This document shows positions 16,392-23,974 of a DNA stretch of 30,128 nt, piece by piece. The DNA comes from a virus: positions 1 through 30,128 of the IMG/VR virus record IMGVR_UViG_3300042197_001175; one strand, written 5' to 3'. Each line of letters begins with the position of its first letter. The first letter of the stretch is position 1. The position numbers and the translations under genes are program-made. Below the pieces are notes generated by a model. The model was given only the letters and a program-made list of their open reading frames with translations. It was not told the origin of the DNA and searched no databases.

Positions 16392-17015
16392 TTATAAGGC
16401 TAGTGCCATTGCCATGGCTAAAGAGTCTTGTACATAAGCTGTAGTGGCTATTTGTGTTGTATTTGTTCCCGCCGCTGCAGTAGGCGCTGTAGGCGTCCCT
16501 GTAAAGGCTGGAGAGGCCAATGGAGCCTTAGTTCCAAGGGCGGTGGTAACTGTTCCAGCAAAATTAGCATCGTCGTTTAAAGCGGCTGCTAACTCATTTA
16601 AAGTATCTAAGGTTGCTGGAGAAGAATCAATTAAATTAGATATAGCGGTAGAAACATCTGTGGCTCTTGCTATAGTTGAAGCAATCTGGGTATCTGGTAT
16701 TAATCCAGAAGAGTTAAGAGAAGCAACTCCATCTGGTTGACCAACATCACCGACTGGCACATAATCATCTAATGTATTATTTAAATTTGTAGACAAGGCA
16801 TCAATCTGGCCTTGTAGCCCAGCAATAAGGGCATTAATTTCTGTAGGGGTTAATGTAGCATATGGAAGGGCATTCCATGCCGCCAAACCTGTTCCAATTT
16901 TAATCTTGTTATTGGTTGTATCAATTCCAATTTCTCCCGCCAAAAGGGTGGGGTTAAGGGAAGTCCAATCAGAAGCAATATCTCTTCTTAATTTAATTCT
17001 TGTATATACGCTCAT
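16392..17015 (-). CDS. Fibre protein with hyaluronidase-like start and DDYVP module
   Basis: 207 aa. It starts MSVYTRIKLRRDIASDWTSL followed by NPTLLAGEIGIDTTNNKIKIGTG, the same N-terminal module as the 228 aa protein at 7924-8610. It then has NNTLDDYVPVGDVGQPDGVASLNS (about residues 80-103), LNELAAALNDDANF and LASPAFTGTPTAPTAAAGTNTTQIATTAYVQ, a motif frequent in phage fibres. The end is Ala/Met/Leu-rich. It overlaps the preceding 64 aa gene by 4 bp. Confidence 0.75.
   Translation of the reverse strand: MSVYTRIKLRRDIASDWTSLNPTLLAGEIGIDTTNNKIKIGTGLAAWNALPYATLTPTEINALIAGLQGQIDALSTNLNNTLDDYVPVGDVGQPDGVASLNSSGLIPDTQIASTIARATDVSTAISNLIDSSPATLDTLNELAAALNDDANFAGTVTTALGTKAPLASPAFTGTPTAPTAAAGTNTTQIATTAYVQDSLAMAMALAL
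16499..16783 (-). repeat. DDYVP...FTGT module, copy 2 (in the 207 aa gene)
   Basis: Encodes DDYVPVGDVGQPDGVASLNS through LASPAFTGT. It is the most diverged of the three copies and has an extra ~12 codons before LNELAAAL. Boundaries are approximate. Confidence 0.65.
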
Positions 17016-17206
17016 GCTTCACCGCCATCTAATGTAGCAACTGCTCCATTTACTGATAAAATTGCTCCATCATATCCATGGACATGTTCAAAGACCTGTG
17101 CTACATCTGTGTATAATTGCCACAATGTTCCAGTCCAACGCCAAGTTATTCCACCAGTTGTATATGTCTGGTTGACTGTTGGGTTAAGCGGGAATACTGT
17201 TGCCAT
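17012..17206 (-). CDS. Small fibre-associated protein (64 aa)
   Basis: 64 aa. It reads FPLNPTVNQTYTTGGITWRWTGT then LWQLYTDVAQVFEHVHGYDG. The NPTVNQTYTTGGITWRWTG part is a common structural motif of phage fibre proteins (short beta hairpin with TWxWxGTxW). The stop overlaps the next gene by ATGA. The ATG has no Shine-Dalgarno at a useful distance but TATAAT 6 nt upstream. Confidence 0.7.
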   Translation of the reverse strand: MATVFPLNPTVNQTYTTGGITWRWTGTLWQLYTDVAQVFEHVHGYDGAILSVNGAVATLDGGEA

Positions 17207-17212
17207 ATTCTA

Positions 17213-17218
17213 ATTATA
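17213..17218 (-). promoter_or_regulatory. Leaderless-type -10 box before the 64 aa gene
   Basis: TATAAT preceded by AGG lies 6 nt before the ATG at 17206; no convincing -35. Confidence 0.4.
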
Positions 17219-17242
17219 CCTCACCATATATAAATTTCAATC

Positions 17243-17479
17243 CTAGATAACCAAGACATCTGCTTCTTCAGCAGTCAATGGTTGTCCAGCAATTAATTTA
17301 GCTTTTGCAGATGCTTTAAGTTCTGCTTTAGCCTGTGCATCAGCTTCTTCTTGAGCTTTTCTAGCAGCTGTAGCAGTAGAAGATGCTTCCATCTCAGAAA
17401 TTTCTTCTTGAGTAAGCGGTCTTTCTACAACTTCACCTGTTGTACAATTAATTTCAACAGCTGTTAATGTTTCTGACAT
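17243..17479 (-). CDS. Small Ala-rich coiled-coil protein, fibre-assembly type
   Basis: 78 aa. It begins MSETLTAVEINCTTGEVVERPLTQEEI, a start common to small phage proteins next to fibre genes, followed by a long Ala/Glu/Lys helix (about residues 30-66). The strong AAGGAGG site supports the start. A chaperone or tail-accessory role fits the context but is unproven. Confidence 0.7.
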   Translation of the reverse strand: MSETLTAVEINCTTGEVVERPLTQEEISEMEASSTATAARKAQEEADAQAKAELKASAKAKLIAGQPLTAEEADVLVI

Positions 17480-17491
17480 TATTCCTCCTTA

Positions 17492-18013
17492 TTAAGTGTT
17501 TTTTATTCCGTATAAATAAAAAGTTGATCCTGCAATAAAATTAAGACCCGCAATTTGTTTAAATGTTAAACTTGTAATTGCTTCTCCAGTTGATGGTCTA
17601 GAATTTCCAAATACCTGTATTCCTGAAGGTTGATTTCCTCCAGCATAAATAATATTTACAACATCTCCACTTGCATAATTAGGTATATATATCCAGTTAA
17701 AAGAAAAAACATTTGCATCATTATCATTAGTGCCAGAAGCCCATATTGATATTGGAGATGAAGTTTGTGAATACAGTGTGCTGTTTGAATCTCCAGGTCT
17801 AAAATACGCAAATCCTCCTGAGTAACTTGACTCTGTGCTTTGATTATTTATTTGAATTAAATTATTTAAGCTATATGAAGATCCTACATTTGTTCTAGAT
17901 GATATGTATATAGATAAATCTGAATAGGTTTGAGGTATTGGGTTAAATGTTACCTGATTTGTAGAACTACCAGATACTGTGTATGAAGAAATTAAACTAA
18001 ATGTATTTGCCAT
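17492..18013 (-). CDS. Fibre protein made of the IPQxYxDL...LYGI module (173 aa)
   Basis: 173 aa, essentially one module: VTFNPIPQTYSDLSIYISSRTN near residues 21-42, SFNWIYIPNYASGDVVN, ITSLTFKQIAGLNFIAGSTFYLYGIKNT at the end. It is the third member in a row of this family (with 18015-18488 and the C-terminus of 18492-20093). Ser, Thr and Asn are abundant, as in fibre tips. A weak AGGAAG site sits within the end of the upstream gene, suggesting coupling. Confidence 0.72.
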   Translation of the reverse strand: MANTFSLISSYTVSGSSTNQVTFNPIPQTYSDLSIYISSRTNVGSSYSLNNLIQINNQSTESSYSGGFAYFRPGDSNSTLYSQTSSPISIWASGTNDNDANVFSFNWIYIPNYASGDVVNIIYAGGNQPSGIQVFGNSRPSTGEAITSLTFKQIAGLNFIAGSTFYLYGIKNT

Positions 18014-18014
18014 A

Positions 18015-18488
18015 TTATGTAAACTTCCTAATTCCGTATAATGTTAATTTAGAAGGGCTTGTAAAGCTTGGACCACTTGTATATATTGTTATTGATGTTA
18101 TAGCATTTGATGTTCTTAATCCTGCCCCAAGATAGTACATTCCGCTTCCCCACCCATGATATCCAATAACACACTTGTTTAATAATGTTGTAGCTGAATA
18201 ATTATTAATATTTAAATGAAATGACCCTAGAGAAGTAGATAAAACATCTCCTATTTCTATAGCTCCAACTTGATCATTGCTGTTTGTTCCACCAGTTCTA
18301 TTTAAATAAGACCAATCATAACTACTGCCAATACCATTTAATTGTAAATAAGCTGTTCCAGTTCCACTCGTTTTTATTGATCCAGATAATACTAAATCTG
18401 TATAATTTTGAGGAATTGAGCTAAAAGTATATGAAGTCCCACTTGTTGGACTAAATGTTGCTATTGGTTCATATGTTCCTGTTGGCAT
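18015..18488 (-). CDS. Fibre protein made of the IPQxYxDL...LYGI module (157 aa)
   Basis: 157 aa, a single module: YTFSSIPQNYTDLVLSGSIKTSG near residues 20-42 and ITSITIYTSGPSFTSPSKLTLYGIRK at the end. The middle (RTGGTNSNDQVGAIEIGD, NKCVIGYHGWGSGMYY) differs from its paralogues. AAGGGG precedes the ATG. Tandem position with two relatives points to local gene duplication. Confidence 0.72.
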   Translation of the reverse strand: MPTGTYEPIATFSPTSGTSYTFSSIPQNYTDLVLSGSIKTSGTGTAYLQLNGIGSSYDWSYLNRTGGTNSNDQVGAIEIGDVLSTSLGSFHLNINNYSATTLLNKCVIGYHGWGSGMYYLGAGLRTSNAITSITIYTSGPSFTSPSKLTLYGIRKFT

Positions 18489-18491
18489 AGG

Positions 18492-20093
18492 TTACCCCTT
18501 TATTCCATATAATGATACAGTAGTTCCCGCACAAAGTGGGTACGAAGGTTTAGACTGAAACGTAATAGAATTTATAGCTGAAGTAGAAGATCCAAATTGA
18601 TTTATTAAAGTTATTAGGCTGTTATATGGTCCAGTTGAATGTGGCCTTACAAGAAGTATTTTCGCCTGCTTTACTTTTGTTGTATTTGAATAATCTAAAA
18701 TATCTATTATTCCGCTTGCTGGTTCGCTTACATCAATTCCACCAAACCACATTTCGGTTCCATATGTAGCATCGCTATCATAGTTTGCTGCATTATAAAT
18801 AGTTGTTCCTAAAAGGGCCATTCTTGAAACTTTTGTTGGAGAAATATTACTCTTTATATACATATAATCTCCGCCTACTGTTGCTCCTACCCACCTTATT
18901 TGTAAATGTTTATAATCTTGTGGAATTGAATTGAATGAAATTGCTGCTTGAGAAGATGTTAAAGTTGTGCTTGCAATAGATTCATAATCTCCAAGTAGAA
19001 TATTTGTAGACAAAATGCTAAAAGATCTAGATGAACTATTTACCCCATCTGATGCTGTGATATCAAAAGTGTAGTTTGTGTCTGATTCTATTTCTGGGGC
19101 TGTGCCAGTAAGTGCTCCTGTTGATGAATTTAAAGAAATCCATGGAGATGCACTAATTATATTTATTTGACCATACATTGATGAATGATATTGACATTGA
19201 TAAAATAAAGTATCTGGTGCATTATTAGGGACTACAAACGTAACGGTTCCAACTTGTGTTCCCGCTCCAGTTACTCCTGTTGAATAAACATTGTTTGAAT
19301 TATATCCATTGCCAGTAGTTTGAATATAAAAAGGGTGACCTGATGCATTTACGTTAAATGTATATGTACCGCCACGGGTTAATGTAATAGATCCATTTGA
19401 AACTCCATCAATTAAGTATGCTCCTGATCCGCTATTTGTTACTTGATACGTTACTGGCGTAGGAGTAGCAGTTGGTAAATTTATTGAAGAATAAACTATT
19501 GAAGTACCATCTGGATCTGTTGCAGATACGGATGCGTTTAAAGATGTTAATTCTGCTATTGTGGCAATATTTCCAGATGGGGTGTTCCATACAGGAGTTC
19601 CACCAGCATCTAAAGCATTTTCTAATATTGAAAATTTATTATCGTCATTTATAACTTTAATATCATACGGTTCAAAAGATACGGATAGTGCTGGGGTTGT
19701 AGCGGTAATACTTGTCTGGCTAACAAAAGTCACAACTGGTGAATTATAAGATGTTGAATTAGTTCCAATAAATTGAACTGTTGCCCCTGATCTAAAATTA
19801 AGTCCAGTAATATTAATTGTTGTTCCTATAGTAGATGCGGTTGTTGGAGATATACTAATTATTTCAGGAGCAGGATCTGGAGATACTTTATCCCATCCCG
19901 TTGAAAAATATTGAATTAATTTATTTAAAGTTGTATCAAAATATAACTCTCCAATAATTGGAAATAGTGGTCTATTGGCAGAAGTTCCTCTATTTACTCT
20001 TACTGTATTTTGTGTTCCGTCTACAGTCTTATTTTCAAGGGTCTCTAAATGCTTAGGCCCTTGTGGTTGTGTTCCAGATAGCTTAAGTACCAT
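18492..20093 (-). CDS. Multidomain fibre: IPT/TIG, cadherin-like with inserted cupredoxin, LYGI tip
   Basis: 533 aa from ATG at 20093. Order: an N-terminal fibre segment (NRGTSANRPLFPIIGELYFDTTLNKL), an IPT/TIG Ig-like domain (about 76-150, PEIISISPTTASTIGTTINITGLNF), the first half of a cadherin/dystroglycan-like domain (168-210, VWNTPSGNIATI...SATDPDG), a cupredoxin-like domain (215-313) with GHPFYI (His253) and FYQCQYHSSMYG (Cys300, His303, Met306), the second half of the cadherin-like domain (317-362, LNSSTGALTGTAPEI...SDGV) and a C-terminal LYGI module (367-533). The start overlaps the upstream stop (TAATG) with GGAGG 8 nt before; an earlier TTG at 20108 is rejected. Likely a receptor-binding fibre; the copper ligand set looks complete. 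Confidence 0.8.
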   Translation of the reverse strand: MVLKLSGTQPQGPKHLETLENKTVDGTQNTVRVNRGTSANRPLFPIIGELYFDTTLNKLIQYFSTGWDKVSPDPAPEIISISPTTASTIGTTINITGLNFRSGATVQFIGTNSTSYNSPVVTFVSQTSITATTPALSVSFEPYDIKVINDDNKFSILENALDAGGTPVWNTPSGNIATIAELTSLNASVSATDPDGTSIVYSSINLPTATPTPVTYQVTNSGSGAYLIDGVSNGSITLTRGGTYTFNVNASGHPFYIQTTGNGYNSNNVYSTGVTGAGTQVGTVTFVVPNNAPDTLFYQCQYHSSMYGQINIISASPWISLNSSTGALTGTAPEIESDTNYTFDITASDGVNSSSRSFSILSTNILLGDYESIASTTLTSSQAAISFNSIPQDYKHLQIRWVGATVGGDYMYIKSNISPTKVSRMALLGTTIYNAANYDSDATYGTEMWFGGIDVSEPASGIIDILDYSNTTKVKQAKILLVRPHSTGPYNSLITLINQFGSSTSAINSITFQSKPSYPLCAGTTVSLYGIKG

Positions 20094-21376
20094 TATTTCA
20101 TCCTCCAACCATATGTAGATCCAGTGTATATAAATGATACCGTAAATCCGTTTATATCTAGGGCTGCATCTTCAGTTAGCCCGTTTATTTTTTCACCATT
20201 TCTTAGAATGACTACGTCATTAGTAAAAGCATTATTTGCCGCATCGTATAATTCTATTTCATCGCCAAGGCTTGGGGTGGCTGGTAAAGTTAATGTTAAA
20301 TCTGCTGTAGTATCAACAAAATATCTAGTATTTTTTACCATGGTTATATTAGTTGATACGGCTACTGGAGAAAGTCCTGCAGCTATAGTTGTTGATCCGC
20401 CAAGAGATACTGCTGAGCCATTAATAGTAATTGCAGAGTTTGCTAGCATAGCATTTGTAACTGTAGAGTTAGGCAATATTACAGTACCTGTAAATGTAGG
20501 AGAATTAAGGGGGGCAAATCCTGAGATGCTTGCGCCTGAAGGAATTGTTACTGTGCCTGTAAATGTAGGGCTTGCTAGAGGGGCTTTAAGAGCAAGAGCA
20601 TTTGTTATTGTAGATGCATATGATGAGTCATCATTGATTGCTGCCGCCAACTCATTTAATGTATCTAAAGCAGCAGGTGCTCCGTCTATAAGATTACCAA
20701 GCTGAGCAATTGGAATTTTACCTGTCGAATCAAGAGAGGCTACTCCGTCTGGCTGCCCAACATCGCCTATTGGTACATAGTCATCTAAAGTATTTCCAAG
20801 GTTTGTTGATATAGTATTTATCTGTGTTTGTAAATTAGATGTTGCACCAGTTAGATAAGATATATCTGTAGACGTTAAAGATGCTGCTGGTAATGTAGAC
20901 CAGGTTGTTTCGTAATCATTGTTTGAAGATTTTACTAAATATTGTCCAGTAGTTCCGCCGCTTGATACTCCAGGACCTGGGGTGCTTGATCCTGCAGGTC
21001 CTTGAGGACCAATTGCTCCAGTTGCTCCAGTTGGTCCTGCTGGTCCAGTTGCTCCAGTTGGTCCTGCTGGTCCCTGTGGTCCTTGTGGTCCTACTGGACC
21101 TAAAGAAACTTCAACCCAGTATGTGCCATCATAAACATAAAGATGAGCATCATCATTGTCATACCAAAGTTTACCTTCGGTTGCTGTTGCTGGGATTGTT
21201 GTGCTTACTTCTACTGTTGCTCCGCCAGCGGCAGCGCCAAGATCTTGCCAAGTATTTTGTGTATAGTATCTTACTTTATTAGAAGATGTATTAAAGTAAA
21301 GATCACCATTTGTGGCAGATCCTGGATCGCTGGTAAGTCCTACGAGATTTAGTGGGACTTTAAATTTTCTGGACAT
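20093..21376 (-). CDS. Tail fibre with collagen-like repeats and DDYVP module
   Basis: 427 aa. The N-terminus (KVPLNLVGLTSDPGSATNGDLYFNTSSNKVRYY) is a typical virion-attachment start. Residues 93-135 are Gly-X-Y collagen-like repeats. Residues about 190-275 hold the LGNTLDDYVPIGDVGQPDGVASLDS module, followed by repeated PTFTGTV(T/I)(I/L)P shaft units. The C-terminus is a head-fibre-like beta domain (NTRYFVDTTADLTLTLPATPSLGDEIELYD) found at the ends of many phage fibres. It is stop/start coupled to the 533 aa gene. Confidence 0.82.
   Translation of the reverse strand: MSRKFKVPLNLVGLTSDPGSATNGDLYFNTSSNKVRYYTQNTWQDLGAAAGGATVEVSTTIPATATEGKLWYDNDDAHLYVYDGTYWVEVSLGPVGPQGPQGPAGPTGATGPAGPTGATGAIGPQGPAGSSTPGPGVSSGGTTGQYLVKSSNNDYETTWSTLPAASLTSTDISYLTGATSNLQTQINTISTNLGNTLDDYVPIGDVGQPDGVASLDSTGKIPIAQLGNLIDGAPAALDTLNELAAAINDDSSYASTITNALALKAPLASPTFTGTVTIPSGASISGFAPLNSPTFTGTVILPNSTVTNAMLANSAITINGSAVSLGGSTTIAAGLSPVAVSTNITMVKNTRYFVDTTADLTLTLPATPSLGDEIELYDAANNAFTNDVVILRNGEKINGLTEDAALDINGFTVSFIYTGSTYGWRMK
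20556..20802 (-). repeat. DDYVP...FTGT module, copy 1 (in the 427 aa gene)
   Basis: Encodes DDYVPIGDVGQPDGVASLDS through LASPTFTGTV; closest to the copy at 8881-9123. Boundaries are approximate. Confidence 0.7.
20990..21100 (-). repeat. Collagen-like Gly-X-Y coding repeat
   Basis: About 14 Gly-X-Y triplets (GPQGPAGPTGATGPAGPTGA type) are encoded by short near-identical DNA units based on ggtcctgctggtccagttgct. They are expected to form a trimeric shaft; unit number may vary. Confidence 0.85.
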
Positions 21377-21380
21377 TTAA

Positions 21381-22793
21381 TTATCCAATAACTACGACTT
21401 TATATTCTCCTGCTGAAGGCGCAGTCGCAAATTTAATTGTAACTGCTGAAGTAGAAGTTAACTCTACATCCGTTTCGACTTTGGCGTATGGAGATGCTGT
21501 TTCAGATACTTGTACCAAAACATCAGCCGTTCCTAGATTGTGAGTGACGGTATAAGAAGTTGCAGATGTGGCAAGTGTCTCTACATACTTTCTTGAAATC
21601 GCATGGTAGTTGGTACCGTCATTGGACAATTGCCATTGATCAGCATTTTCTTTCCATAGAATTTCTACGTCAGCCGAATCTCCACGCTCAACACGGATTC
21701 CAGCATCCGCTACTGGGGTTCCAGTAGCATTGCTATTGAGGTTAATCTTATTATCCTCAATATTAATTTGTGTAGTATTTACTGCATTGATTGATCCTGT
21801 AACATTTAAGTTACCGCCAACTTGAAGGTTTCCAGTAATTTGAACATCATTTGGAAGACCAACTGTTACAGCTGCACCTTCACCAGTTCCTGAAACCTCG
21901 ATTTCATTAGGAGTACCAGTAACGCTTGCTACATAGTTTCCTGTTGTATCTGTTCCAAGTTCTACTGAGTTTGCTGAGATAGTCGTGGTAATTGTTACGT
22001 TACCAAGATCTGTCATTGTGGCAGAACCAGTTACCTCACCAGACAAGGTGATGGTTGGATCATTTACGTTAAAGTTTAATTTACCTGCATCGTCATCGTA
22101 TGTTACTGAAATGCCAGACTCTGTATTTGAATCCACCATTCCGCCAACAATATCTTGAACACGTTCTGAATTTAAAACTACGTTGCCGTTTGTTACTGTA
22201 AAGTCAATTGCATCAAAGCTTGCAATACCTTTGTTTGCAGAAGTAGCATCTTCTCCAGAAATTGTAATTGTTGTTGTAGTGGTATTATCTGTTACAACTG
22301 CATCTATACCTTCGCCACCAACTACTTTTAATGTATCAGTTAGAAGATTTACGCCATATGTTTCTACGTTATCTGATCCAACAGTTAGTGTTGTAGCAAC
22401 GCTTACTGTTCCCGCTGCAGTCAAACGACCTTGTGCGTCAACTGTGAATGTTGGAATTGCAGTTGCGGAACCGTATGAACCAGCTGTTACTGTAGTATTG
22501 TCTAAATCGATTGTTGTGGTTCCAGCATTATCGTCATAAGTTGCTGTGAGACCTGTTCCGCCTATTACGGAAGAACCAATAATATCCTGGACTACCTCTG
22601 TAGATCCAGACATTGGCATCCACGGACCATTTGGTGCCGTTAAGCCATTGTAGTAGTACATCGTGTTATTCGATGTATCGTAGTAAATCTGTCCAGTTAC
22701 TGGATTAGATACTGGTCCAGAGTTGTGATGTATTCTAGCTTTGATTAACTCGTTCTGGTTAAGATCAAGGCTAACTAAAAATTTTCTTGCCAT
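21381..22793 (-). CDS. Tail fibre protein (470 aa), beta-repeat shaft
   Basis: 470 aa, Thr/Val/Gly-rich. It starts with MARKFLVSLDLNQNELIKARIHH and GQIYYDTSNNTMYYYNG, a virion-attachment type N-terminus shared with cyanophage and actinophage fibres. Two copies of a unit VQDI(I/V)G....(G/S)(G/V)TYDD(N/D)AG (about residues 68-95 and 215-240) flank beta-rich segments, followed by LQVGGNLNVTGSINAVNTTQINIEDNKINLNSN and a C-terminal domain with TSYTVTHNLGTADVLVQV. No enzymatic motif. AAGGAG precedes the start. Confidence 0.8.
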   Translation of the reverse strand: MARKFLVSLDLNQNELIKARIHHNSGPVSNPVTGQIYYDTSNNTMYYYNGLTAPNGPWMPMSGSTEVVQDIIGSSVIGGTGLTATYDDNAGTTTIDLDNTTVTAGSYGSATAIPTFTVDAQGRLTAAGTVSVATTLTVGSDNVETYGVNLLTDTLKVVGGEGIDAVVTDNTTTTTITISGEDATSANKGIASFDAIDFTVTNGNVVLNSERVQDIVGGMVDSNTESGISVTYDDDAGKLNFNVNDPTITLSGEVTGSATMTDLGNVTITTTISANSVELGTDTTGNYVASVTGTPNEIEVSGTGEGAAVTVGLPNDVQITGNLQVGGNLNVTGSINAVNTTQINIEDNKINLNSNATGTPVADAGIRVERGDSADVEILWKENADQWQLSNDGTNYHAISRKYVETLATSATSYTVTHNLGTADVLVQVSETASPYAKVETDVELTSTSAVTIKFATAPSAGEYKVVVIG

Positions 22794-22805
22794 TTGCTAT
22801 GCTCC

Positions 22806-23255
22806 TTAAGACAGGTACGCTGTCCCTGAAAACGGTTGAGCCATTGTCAGTGTTAAAGTATTAAGACTATTATAATCTATTCCAGTTTCCAATACATCTC
22901 CATTGCTCGATTTAACGGTAACGGCAGGGGAGAATCCAAGGTTATGATTTATAACTATTGAATATAGTCCATTTGTTGGACCACTGACCTGTACTAGCTC
23001 CCAAGAGTATACGAAAGCTATATCTTCTTTTGTTACTAGGTCAATTATATTGGCCCCAGCCCAGGTTGTGTCTGAAAGCTTTGGCCCATAGAATTCGTTT
23101 GTGGTCGTATTGAAATAAAAGTCGCCTTCAAGTCCAAGATTATTGGAGGGTGCAGCAGACCCATTGAGAATTGTTCTACCTCTAGGACCTTGCGGACCAG
23201 GGGAAGCAATAACAACTTTATTTTTTTGCTCTATTACCTTAATTGTCTCTGGCAT
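22806..23255 (-). CDS. Fibre/baseplate-associated protein with HNLG domain
   Basis: 149 aa. It begins MPETIKVIEQKNKVVIASPGPQGPRGR with a very short collagen-like turn, then GLEGDFYFNTTTNEFYGPK and a C-terminal SIVINHNLGFSPAVTVKSSNGD...ITL-type domain like the one ending the 470 aa fibre. The stop/start with the previous gene overlaps by 1 bp. Likely a small fibre or adaptor between baseplate and fibre. Confidence 0.72.
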   Translation of the reverse strand: MPETIKVIEQKNKVVIASPGPQGPRGRTILNGSAAPSNNLGLEGDFYFNTTTNEFYGPKLSDTTWAGANIIDLVTKEDIAFVYSWELVQVSGPTNGLYSIVINHNLGFSPAVTVKSSNGDVLETGIDYNSLNTLTLTMAQPFSGTAYLS

Positions 23256-23602
23256 TATATTGTGACCGATCTACTCAAAGTCAGAAAACCCTCAAGAAGT
23301 TTTATCTTATTTAAATTGGTATCGGTTACCATTAGATCATAAGATGACTTTGGGTAAAATAATTTATTTGTTTGAGTAGGAGTCATTTTACAAGTGACTT
23401 TACCATTAGGTCCGTCAATTGTAATTCCGCCTGAAGGGGATGTTAGAGTAAATGCTAATTTTGTTCCACCCTTTGTATCTCTAACTTGTAACTTTGCAGT
23501 TGAACCAGTTAAATCAATGGGTAGATCATTGTCGTCTTTATATTCGACAATAAATGTGAAGGTGGTATTTTGATCCACTTCGAAATTCTTTTGTGCTGCC
23601 AT
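23255..23602 (-). CDS. BppU-like baseplate N-terminal domain protein
   Basis: 115 aa. NFEVDQNTTFTFIVEYKDDNDLPIDLTGSTAKLQVRDTKGGTKL (residues 6-49) is the characteristic strand pattern of the BppU/DUF2479-type N-terminal domain that anchors receptor-binding proteins to siphovirus baseplates; the rest (GGITIDGPNGKVTCKMTPTQTNKL) completes the fold. It is the first structural gene after the holin and probably forms the attachment platform for the fibres. The ribosome site TAGGAG (10 nt before ATG) lies in a structured leader. Confidence 0.72.
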   Translation of the reverse strand: MAAQKNFEVDQNTTFTFIVEYKDDNDLPIDLTGSTAKLQVRDTKGGTKLAFTLTSPSGGITIDGPNGKVTCKMTPTQTNKLFYPKSSYDLMVTDTNLNKIKLLEGFLTLSRSVTI

Positions 23603-23612
23603 TTGCTAAAAT

Positions 23613-23655
23613 CTCCTAAAATAGGAAAACTCCTATGCCCATTTTAGCATAGGAG
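23613..23655 (-). promoter_or_regulatory. Structured leader before the BppU-like gene, hairpin/attenuator
   Basis: Minus strand: CTCCTATGC and GCATAGGAG form a perfect 9-bp stem with an 8-nt loop (23630-23638 with 23647-23655), followed by TTTTCC. Just downstream TCCTA (23622-23626) can pair with the ribosome site TAGGAG (23613-23618). The 5' arm of the first hairpin could also pair with that site. It may be a weak terminator after the holin or a translation control element. Confidence 0.5.
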
Positions 23656-23679
23656 CCGTCCTAATCTATTATTAAGTTT

Positions 23680-23913
23680 TTACTTTTTTGTGAAGCCGAA
23701 TGAAGACTCGTTTGGATTTAATGCCTTCAAAATAACTGGTAGACAAGCTGCAATACCACCCTTAATTAAATCTCCTGGGTCAGTATTTCCAGTCATGTAA
23801 AGAGCAATGGCGGCACCTAGAAAGTGACGACCATAGCTTGCTAACGCTGCTAGAATTTTTTCCTGCATTGTTACCTTTCCATCATTGTTTAGATCTTCTT
23901 TGATTGTTGCCAA
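23680..23913 (-). CDS. Holin-like membrane protein with EF-hand loop
   Basis: 77 aa from a TTG start with an excellent AAGGAGG site 7-8 nt upstream. Holins form lesions in the cytoplasmic membrane that release or activate the endolysin. Seen: a 12-residue loop DLNNDGKVTMQE (residues 7-18) with D, N, D, G, V and E at positions 1, 3, 5, 6, 8 and 12, matching an EF-hand or dockerin calcium loop; then RHFLGAAIALYMTG and LIKGGIAACLPVILKALNP, two hydrophobic segments near residues 27-42 and 50-65. The arrangement resembles small holins of actinobacterial phages. It is first after a strong promoter. It could instead be another small membrane protein. Confidence 0.65.
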   Translation of the reverse strand: MATIKEDLNNDGKVTMQEKILAALASYGRHFLGAAIALYMTGNTDPGDLIKGGIAACLPVILKALNPNESSFGFTKK

Positions 23914-23931
23914 GTTAGATCCTCCTTATTT

Positions 23932-23969
23932 CTGGGCCTTGTGCCCAGGAATTTTGGGGTTGCCCCCAA
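23932..23969 (-). promoter_or_regulatory. Two tandem hairpins in the holin leader RNA
   Basis: Minus strand: TTGGGG-GCAA-CCCCAA (23954-23969) has a GNRA loop and a 6-bp stem. CTGGGC-ACAAG-GCCCAG (23932-23948) follows 5 nt later with another 6-bp stem. Both lie between the promoter and the AAGGAGG site. Neither is followed by a T run, so RNA stability or timing control is more likely than termination. Confidence 0.55.
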
Positions 23970-23974
23970 TCTTT

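Noticed and set aside
20972-21376. Plus-strand Leu-rich ORFs opposite the collagen-like repeats
   Set aside because: Leu/Val richness is the expected antisense reading of Gly-Pro repeats.
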